Shown one piece after another: positions 59,401 through 64,000 of a stretch of 64,000 nt of DNA (the first letter of the stretch is position 1; every line of letters starts with the position of its first letter). The translations under genes and the position numbers were made by a program. A model generated the notes under the pieces. The model had not been told where the DNA came from. It was given only the letters and a program-made list of their open reading frames with translations, and did no database searches. Source of the DNA: Cardiocondyla obscurior (Eukaryota > Arthropoda > Insecta > Hymenoptera > Formicidae); the NCBI RefSeq assembly GCF_019399895.1, contig NC_091887.1, positions 2,976,001-3,040,000 of the forward strand. The letters run 5' to 3'.

Positions 59401-61258
59401 ATTTTAAGCTTGTCAAATTAATATTTTCATATTCACTGCATTTCTTAGAGTGGCCTGATGAATTTATTCGTTATTAATTGTAATTCATTATTATTAATAG
59501 AATCATATCTTAATATTCGTGACACATCGTTTAGAATAGTATCACGAAATTTGTCATTTTATATAATGAGGTTTTAAAATGTTTCGACAGATCTGCTTTG
59601 GTATGTGCCCGTCGCGTGTCTCGAAGTCGCACCTGTGCGAACTAAGTTCTACTTAAATGCCTTCACCCGTAGTTTTAAATCAAGCTGATTCACTGCGACG
59701 ATGGTCACGACGAGCGGCATGAAGTTTATGGTAAATCGTAAACAAACTATTTGGCAAACGCCATAAAAATATATAATTTAAAATTACAACTTTGGTACTA
59801 AAAAAACACCCTAAATATAAACTTGAGATAACTCGAGATATACAAGCTGTTTTAATATTTCTGCTGAAAAAAAAAAAAATAAAAAAAAATAAGAAATCTT
59901 CAAACGATAATTGCGATAGTATAAAAATTATTAAATAAAACTTGACCTTTGAAAATTAAAGATATTAAATGACTGAATTAAAAAAAATTAATAATCGAGC
60001 CACTGCCTTGCGACGACTGCTTCTAAAAATTGCAACAGCAAGCGGAAAAAAAATTCGCGGTTTACGTGGAATAGTTTTTCTACCGAAAGCCAAGATTCGA
60101 ATCAGGCCACGGCAAAATTAATGACTAACTATTAACGCTTAAGACGGCAGGAAGACTATTTCTATTACGTATGCACAAATTTTATGTTGTCACCGAAATT
60201 TATAGTCATCAAAGTGAGCTCGCGCGAAACTATATTTTCACACGGACCTAAAGTTGCAGTCTTTCGACGAAGTTATTAGGTAAAACTGGTTTCGTTGCAT
60301 AAATCGAAATCAACTTCTTCGAATATATAATTACATCTTTGTATCACATTTTAGTGATTTCTCCATTAATGTAGATTTTAAATGTTGAATGCAGCTGTAA
60401 AAGTTACGTGGAGAGTTCTTGGTACGTGTCAGTCCCCGTAAATATAGGCTTTTAACAAGTATACAAATGTGTAGTTATGTCAGTTCCGCGCGCGCGCGTA
60501 TTCTACTGCGATGGAGCAGAAAATATGTTGTGAAAATAGCCGGCGAAAATTACAGAATCAGCAGAGAGGAAACTGCGATCTATTAATATAAAACTAGAGA
60601 AAATCTGTCAGTTTTATGACATAATTCGGATCACGGCTGACATTACGGCGAGGTTCTACGCGTAAATTTGTCTACGCATACAATTCGACTGTAACATTGC
60701 CGCAGAAAATTACCCGAATAATCTAAGTTAGACTACCTCGTAGCTGCCACGCTATTTTATAACTGGGCTATTTAGTACGCGTTACCCTTCTCTCGCCTTA
60801 AAAAAATTACAGAGTAATTTAATAAATTAATTTTTTTTTCTCTTTATAATTTCCGACCGTCGCAAAGTACAAGTCGTCTAATTTCGCATTCCCACAATGC
60901 ACGTTATCAGAAGTGACCTTGTCACGTTGCACAAATCAAATCCTGATAGTCGGACGCCGATTAAAATTATCAATTAAAGAACCGTGCTCCTTTATTTGTC
61001 CTCGATAAAAAAAAAAAATTAAAAAAATTTAAAAAATACAGAAAAACAGAAAGCAGCCCTAAATTCACCATCTTGGATTCGACAGGGAGAAATGTTCGCG
61101 AAGATCATATCGCAGATTCGCGATCTGAACGAGGAGCTTCCGCCCCGGCGGGGTGTACCAGCTGGTTTGCAGCGGCCAATGGGCATCGCGGACACAGGGA
61201 TGACACTCACCCAGTGCATGCCGGTGGTAGGAGGGGCGCGCTCCTCATACACTCCCAT
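32212..61258 (-). CDS. ap: apterous, LIM-homeodomain transcription factor (whole gene, six coding exons)
   Basis: Nuclear LIM-homeodomain transcription factor of the Apterous/Lhx2/Lhx9 family. In flies it specifies dorsal wing identity and some neuron types, and its LIM domains bind the Chip/Ldb cofactor. Joining 61258-61211, 51051-50760, 50491-50092, 36833-36301, 34620-34406 and 32427-32212 gives 1704 nt, about 567 residues plus TGA. Intron phases are 0, 1, 2, 1, 0, and every join keeps frame. Domains by approximate residue: LIM1 192-244, LIM2 255-308, His run 344-351, basic AT-hook-like motif 404-416, homeodomain 451-510, C-terminal FMLGGP motif from 550. Fly Apterous is somewhat shorter (about 470); the extra length is mostly Pro/His/Ser-rich sequence. 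Family identity rests on the homeodomain, the RQKGRPRKRKPKD motif and the MGV..EER..MHW start, all matching fly Apterous as I remember it. Whether this is the A or B paralogue is unresolved. Exon edges are read by eye, without transcript support. Confidence 0.93.
32428..34405 (-). other. ap: apterous intron 5
   Basis: About 1.98 kb between the two homeodomain exons, with GTAAGC at the donor and TTCACAG at the acceptor. The half near exon 6 is CpG-rich; 33.0-33.3 kb and 33.9-34.25 kb are AT-rich with A/T tracts. A plus-strand ATG in a strong initiation context followed by a GTGAGT donor lies at 32859-32913 (see findings). I see no other gene inside. Confidence 0.85.
34406..34620 (-). CDS. ap: apterous coding exon 5 (most of the homeodomain)
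   Basis: Encodes residues 425-496. The acceptor is ACGTTGCAG before 34620. The exon begins LNADYIDMPFGRG, aligning with DLNTEYVDFGRG of fly Apterous, then homeodomain positions 1-46 (residues 451-496). Helix 1 and the loop read FKHHQLRTMKSYFAINHNPD, and helix 2 to early helix 3 read KDLKQLSQKTGLPKRVLQ. These look essentially identical to the fly protein. The donor is CAG|GTAAGC, phase 0, placed between homeodomain residues 46 and 47, a common ancestral homeobox intron position. The N-terminal arm residue R5 is present (R455). Confidence 0.96.
34621..36300 (-). other. ap: apterous intron 4
   Basis: About 1.68 kb between the LIM2 exon and the homeodomain exon, with GTAAGTC donor and GTTGCAG acceptor. 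It contains T-rich tracts near 35330-35410 and a CpG-rich stretch from 35.6 to 36.2 kb. Open frames on both strands in the CpG-rich part (for example plus 35666-36217) have no recognisable domain and overlap each other, so I treat them as chance. Confidence 0.85.
36301..36833 (-). CDS. ap: apterous coding exon 4 (second LIM domain, His-rich linker, basic motif)
   Basis: Encodes about residues 247-424 plus one base. The acceptor is TTGTTCGCAG before 36833. LIM2 starts MFGSMKRCARC; its ligands are C255, C258, H277, C280, C283, C286, C305 and H308, in canonical spacing. ELVMRAREL and LLTKGDHFGMRDG are typical of Apterous LIM2. A Pro-rich linker follows, with eight consecutive His codons (residues 344-351) and a Ser/Pro stretch. 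The end carries RQKGRPRKRKPKD (404-416), almost identical to fly Apterous and resembling an AT-hook or nuclear-localisation motif. The exon ends AGTCTCG before GTAAGTC, phase 1, and G plus AT from exon 5 gives Asp. The three-frame openness here comes from GC-rich codon use, and only this frame encodes the LIM domain. Confidence 0.95.
36521..36544 (-). repeat. ap: His8 codon repeat in apterous exon 4
   Basis: Eight consecutive His codons (CAT and CAC mixed), residues 344-351, in the linker between LIM2 and the homeodomain. More His residues follow in HPHH and HPQHPHSH. Confidence 0.9.
36834..50091 (-). other. ap: apterous intron 3 (about 13.3 kb)
   Basis: Separates LIM1 from LIM2, with GTAAGC donor at 50091 and TTCGCAG acceptor at 36834. 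I find no nested gene. Contents by eye: purine-rich + strand at 37.25-37.41 kb; AT-rich segments at 37.8-38.0 and 38.85-39.0 kb; CpG-rich DNA with GAGA repeats at 39.5-40.1 kb; mixed DNA with scattered ATTA cores through 40.7-46.0 kb; an AT-rich piece with T tracts at 46.5-46.8 kb; a purine-rich block at 46.9-47.0 kb; and a CACGTG-containing near-palindrome at 48.88 kb. Long introns of developmental regulators often carry enhancers, but none is demonstrated here. Confidence 0.85.
49566..49587 (+). repeat. T22 homopolymer in apterous intron 3
   Basis: Uninterrupted T run, which is an A run in the apterous transcript. Confidence 0.95.
50092..50491 (-). CDS. ap: apterous coding exon 3 (His repeat and first LIM domain)
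   Basis: Encodes about residues 114-247. The acceptor is CCTCTTCAG before 50491. The exon opens with GGQEYRGGSF, carries 13 consecutive His codons (residues 138-150), then a Pro/Thr-rich segment and LIM1. LIM1 ligands follow the family spacing: C192, C195, H213, C216, C219, C222, C241 and D244, with 17 residues between C195 and H213 and 18 between C222 and C241. The core CAGCGLKISDRFYLQAVDKR is close to Lhx2/Lhx9, and DGNIYCKKDYY matches fly Apterous closely. LIM1 is a zinc-binding protein-interaction domain used for Ldb/Chip binding. The exon ends in TATTATCG before GTAAGC, phase 2, and joins the G of exon 4 to give Arg. Confidence 0.95.
50382..50420 (-). repeat. ap: His13 codon repeat (CAC/CAT) in apterous exon 3
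   Basis: Thirteen consecutive His codons mixing CAC and CAT, residues 138-150. The mixed codons suggest an older or selected repeat rather than a fresh slippage expansion. Confidence 0.9.
50492..50759 (-). other. ap: apterous intron 2 (268 bp)
   Basis: Short intron between exon 2 and exon 3. The donor is GTACGA, lacking the usual A at +4 and G at +5; the acceptor, CCTCTTCAG, is good. The reading frame of exon 2 stays open into it for about 38 codons before a stop, so retention would give a truncated protein. Removing it restores the frame into the His repeat and LIM1. Confidence 0.8.
50760..51051 (-). CDS. ap: apterous coding exon 2 (Pro/His/Gly-rich N-terminal region)
   Basis: Encodes about residues 17-113 plus the first base of codon 114. 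The translation starts QPPSSQERG and ends SRDYGSPG, rich in Pro, Gly, Ser, Thr and His, with no folded domain. The acceptor is a tandem CAGCAG after a pyrimidine stretch (ATTTGTTC). I used the first AG, which keeps the Q that follows MHW in fly Apterous. The donor is GAG|GTACGA, weaker than the other four donors of the gene. Phase 1 at its end fits the next exon exactly (G plus CG gives Ala). This N-terminal part is poorly conserved in the family, so exon identity rests on position, phase match at both ends and an open frame. Confidence 0.8.
51052..61210 (-). other. ap: apterous intron 1 (about 10.2 kb)
   Basis: Runs from the GTGAGT donor of exon 1 to the CAGCAG acceptor of exon 2. It is CpG-rich and patchy from 51.6 to 58.2 kb, with T tracts at about 53.2, 53.4, 54.54 and 55.84 kb, an A tract at 53.7 kb, and pyrimidine-rich + strand near 56.1-56.2 kb. 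From about 58.2 to 61.0 kb it is AT-rich without any long frame. I see no second gene inside it. Confidence 0.78.
58742..58889. promoter_or_regulatory. candidate enhancer: cluster of transcription-factor-like motifs in apterous intron 1
   Basis: Within about 150 bp I see homeodomain cores (ATTAATG at 58746, TAATTA at 58761, CAATTA at 58786, ATTAAG at 58841, AATTAATG at 58851), a forkhead motif TGTTTAC at 58796-58802, a Grainyhead-like ACCGGTT at 58833-58839, and a T-box half-site TCACACCT at 58882-58889 that also contains an E-box-like CACCTG. The cluster sits about 2.4 kb inside intron 1 from exon 1. Such motifs are short and AT-rich DNA gives homeodomain cores freely, so this is a candidate only. 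Confidence 0.25.
61211..61258 (-). CDS. ap: apterous coding exon 1 (start codon, 16 residues)
   Basis: This short first coding exon encodes MGVYEERAPPTTGMHW. It ends at TGG followed by a strong GTGAGT donor (intron starts at 61210), phase 0. The start was chosen because fly Apterous begins MGV..EER..MHWQ in the same order, and the next exon supplies the following Q. Homology is the main support, since 16 residues alone carry little signal. The frame is open upstream to another ATG at 61411, so a 51-residue N-terminal extension cannot be excluded from sequence alone. Read through without splicing, the frame continues into intron 1 for about 60 codons; those residues show no match to the family. 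Confidence 0.82.
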
Positions 61259-61411
61259 CAGGGTGGCCGCTGTCGCGGGGTAGTTCCCGCCGAGGGTGCG
61301 CGACGCCGATGTTACTCGGGGGGGAGTCCCGAGGGGTCCGCTTGCCGATAACGCGGAGATGGCGTCCGCTGTGGCTCGAGTCCTCTCTTCCTTCCACCTC
61401 CACCGTTCCAC
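61259..61411 (-). other. ap: probable apterous 5' UTR next to the start, or in-frame N-terminal extension
   Basis: The frame of exon 1 is open from 61411 to 61259 and begins with an in-frame ATG at 61411. Translation from there would add 51 residues (starting MERWRWKEERTR) before MGVYEER. The extension resembles nothing in fly Apterous as I recall it, so I prefer the 61258 start, whose context is ACCCTGATGG. The segment would then be 5' UTR. Confidence 0.45.
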
Positions 61412-64000
61412 CCCCGTCCTCGCTTCCCCTACGTTACTACCCCCGTAGCACTCCCAATATTATGGCACTAACGTGGGAGTCCCTCCGCGACACCTGCAAA
61501 AATAGTCGAGGGAGGAGCCCTCACGTGTGCATTTCGCGGTTTTTCAACGGGAACCCGACGACAGTCCGCGAATAATCATACGCAAATAACACCCATGCCA
61601 CTTCACAGATCAGCACTGAGGTTCGCTACCGTCATCGACAATCCGGCATTTTTATCTCGCGGTCCATACTCCATGTCGCCTCGGTGTACACTACGACGCC
61701 GATGATCAAAAGGAAAGAAAAAAAAAATAGACGGAAACCAACACGAAATTAAGCGTTCGCGCACTCGCACTAAATCAATTTGCCCACTGGTCACACTGAC
61801 GAAGGGTCAACCGTTTCGCAACTGTTCCTTTACTCCCGCAGGAACGTCCAGGGTTGGGGTGATCTTCCGGGACCATGTGCTCCGTGGAGAAACGCGACGG
61901 AACGGAGCTCGATGCGCACGAGACGTGAGACGACTCTGCTGCGCCAAGGTAAGGTCCGAACGGTTCCGACGAGCCGGAGCCGCGATACGGAGTGAGGGTA
62001 CCGGCAAGGCCGAGTCCAGTCCAGGGTGTTTGGCAGCGCCGCCTGGCGACGAATCCAATATTAGCGGCAACATCGCGAAAATGGGCGGGTTTTGGTATAC
62101 GCAAAGTCACGCCTAGGCAACCCCACTCGCTGTCGTGATAGGTAAGTCCCACCTCTCTTGCGTCATACGTTGTGATAAAGCGTTCATTCCTGGTGAACGG
62201 GTTTGCTCGAGAAGGGCAGAAGAAAGATCTGAGGGAGAAGGAAGTCGACGCCGCTGCGTTACACATTGTCGTAACCTCCAGGGTAACCACAAATTGTGCG
62301 TGTTGAAATATCACGAGATCTTTTCTCTCTTGACAGTAGAGAGAAAAAAATAAAACACCCTTTTCTCTAATGCAAAATGTGAAATTTACGATTAAGTTCT
62401 CCTAAGAATTCCCTCCCAGATAAAGCTTTGACGTTATTATAGCGAAAGTTTCTTGAACATTCGCGTGAGAAGCTGTACAAGGTACATTTTAGAAGCAAAA
62501 TAACATATCGAGTTTAAATACGTCTTTCTACACGGTAATTTTTTCTGTAGAAATTTTTTCATATCCTGTATGACACGAAGAACAAAATAAAAAACTTTTT
62601 TTAATCTAAGACAAACAGTTTCTTTTCTCACATTTCAATATTTTCTTTAATACAAGAATTGCATGAAAATAATTATTTTTTATATTTAACATTACATTTA
62701 CTGTTACAATAAACCTTCACAACTAATTGTCTACATCTCTTCCGACTCTTACAAGATAACGCGATTCTCTTAAAAGACAAACGCATTACATTAGAGGAAA
62801 AAAAAAAAAAATCGTTTTCTGTTCCAACGAAATGTTCAAACTCCTCACCCCCTCGTCACAGTTGCGTTTTGCTCAAAAAGCGACACGGCAGTGGGAGAAA
62901 CGAGCTTCAAGCCAAAGGGGGGGGGAGGGGGAAAAGAAAAAGAGAAAGAGAGAAAGAGAGAGAGTCCGTAGAGTGACCATCCGATATCCCGTCATAAAGG
63001 GAAACCGGTTTCGTTGCAACGTAGACGGAAACCGTCGCTCTCCGATCAGAAATTCCTGACGCGATGCCCCCGGTGTCCCGATGATGGAATCCGCGAAAAC
63101 AGCGTCCGCTTGACCCGCGCCATCGTCGTCGCTGTCGCCCGAAGCCGCCTTGTTCCGCGGCGCGATTAAGCCTGAGTGTTTACAGGGGAGGCCGATCGGC
63201 GGAATGCAGAAAAACACGTCTACGAAGTGAGCTGTCGACGCCGCGGCGTACGAGATGCACTCCTAGGGCCCGGCTCTTCGGGATCCAGCCGTATCGCGAC
63301 TTTGTGTTCGAATTCTACCGCGAGATGTGAATCACTGATGGAAAGAACGATATCGCGATGGACGTTCTAATCGAACCGCGGCGCTGCCGCAATAAAATAA
63401 CATGAGATGTGCTGGACTTAACGTCAATTGAGGGAGGCGATGACAAAGCAGAGGAAAGACTTAATTAATTTATCAATTAATTATAGTTTTATGTGATTAT
63501 TAATAAGTAGCTTCGCGTTAAAATTGTTGAAGTACTTGATGCTTTTAAAATAAAGAAAAGAGAAAAAAAAATGATCGTTATATCTTCTTTTTTTTTTACG
63601 CGTTATATATTTACTCTTGAATATTTGCCTATTAAACTACAATCGTTCCTTTGTTACGTGTCTAACCACAAAATAGTGCGCTGGCAATATGCTTAGACAC
63701 TTGAGACTCTGGTATTTTCAGTATTATTCTCTTTCACAAACGGAAACGGTCTGCGAGCGGTAAACCGTAAAGCAGCTTCCGAATTGAAAGTGGTGGTCAG
63801 GTTCACGAGAGTGCTTTTGAGCTTTGTCTCTGACTAAAATCCTTGCGCTTCTAGTTGAAAGGGCTTGCGTCTGCTGAATTCGCGTCGCTCTTTACGCTTT
63901 CAGCTTCGAGAGGTAACAGAGGAATCAAGAACGTAAATTCAAATTGAACTCAAAATACCGAAAATTCCAAAGTTGAATTGAGATAAAGCAATATTGAATA
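61412..64000. other. apterous upstream region, no second gene seen
   Basis: CpG-rich from 61.4 to 62.3 kb, then AT-rich (62.34-62.82 kb), then a polypurine tract at 62.91-62.96 kb, CpG-rich DNA to 63.4 kb and AT-rich DNA from 63.45 to 63.65 kb. A minus-strand initiator-like TCAGT is at 61619-61615, about 360 nt before the start codon, but I see neither a TATA box nor a downstream promoter element at the expected place, so the transcription start is undetermined. Open frames here (for example minus 62314-61775) have no recognisable domain. Confidence 0.5.
62913..62964 (+). promoter_or_regulatory. polypurine tract with G9 run and GAGA repeats upstream of apterous
   Basis: A 52-nt pure purine run on +: AAA, nine G, A, five G, then an A-rich part and repeated GAGA units. 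It lies about 1.65 kb upstream of the apterous start codon. GAGA repeats are the recognition sequence of GAGA factor in insects, and mirror-like polypurine tracts can form triplex DNA. Promoter function is inference. Confidence 0.3.

Noticed and set aside
60085..60115. tRNA B-box-like GATTCGAATC
   Set aside because: No A-box at the right distance and no acceptor or anticodon stem; a chance palindrome.
61019..61210. Continuation of the exon 1 frame into intron 1
   Set aside because: Open for about 60 codons, but a strong GTGAGT donor follows MHW and fly Apterous continues with sequence supplied by exon 2, so this is read as intron.
61775..62314. 179-codon minus-strand frame upstream of apterous
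   Set aside because: No domain, overlapped by plus-strand frames; more likely upstream or 5' UTR DNA.

Overview
This is eukaryotic DNA, most likely from an insect. It has introns with GT/AG borders, very frequent CpG in its GC-richer parts, many long A/T homopolymer tracts, and one gene whose protein closely resembles the fly LIM-homeodomain factor Apterous. The CpG-rich, AT/GC-mosaic composition resembles Hymenoptera such as ants, but that assignment is inference. I see no bacterial-type operons, rRNA, CRISPR array or intact transposase.

The one gene I can support is apterous, on the minus strand. It reads from a start codon at 61258 down to a stop at 32212, in six coding exons: 61258-61211, 51051-50760, 50491-50092, 36833-36301, 34620-34406 and 32427-32212. 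All five introns have GT/AG borders and compatible phases. The model encodes about 567 residues: a Pro/His-rich N-terminus, two LIM domains, a Pro/His-rich linker ending in an AT-hook-like basic motif, a homeodomain, and a short conserved C-terminus. Insects often carry two apterous paralogues (A and B). I cannot tell which this is.

Layout on the + strand: 1-31242 is about 31 kb with no supportable gene, downstream of apterous. 31243-32211 is the probable 3' UTR. 32212-61258 is the gene body, with introns of about 2.0, 1.7, 13.3, 0.27 and 10.2 kb in that order. 61259-64000 is the 5' UTR and upstream region. The part of intron 1 nearest exon 1 (about 58.2-61.0 kb) is AT-rich, lacks ORFs and carries a cluster of transcription-factor-like motifs, so it is the best enhancer candidate here.

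Most long open reading frames in the window are chance frames in CpG-rich DNA. They lack recognisable domains and plausible splice context, and I left them out. I found no convincing new biological system. The most useful leads are the 16-residue first exon 10 kb from the next, the weak splice donor of exon 2, the intron-1 motif cluster, and a possible plus-strand first exon inside intron 5.
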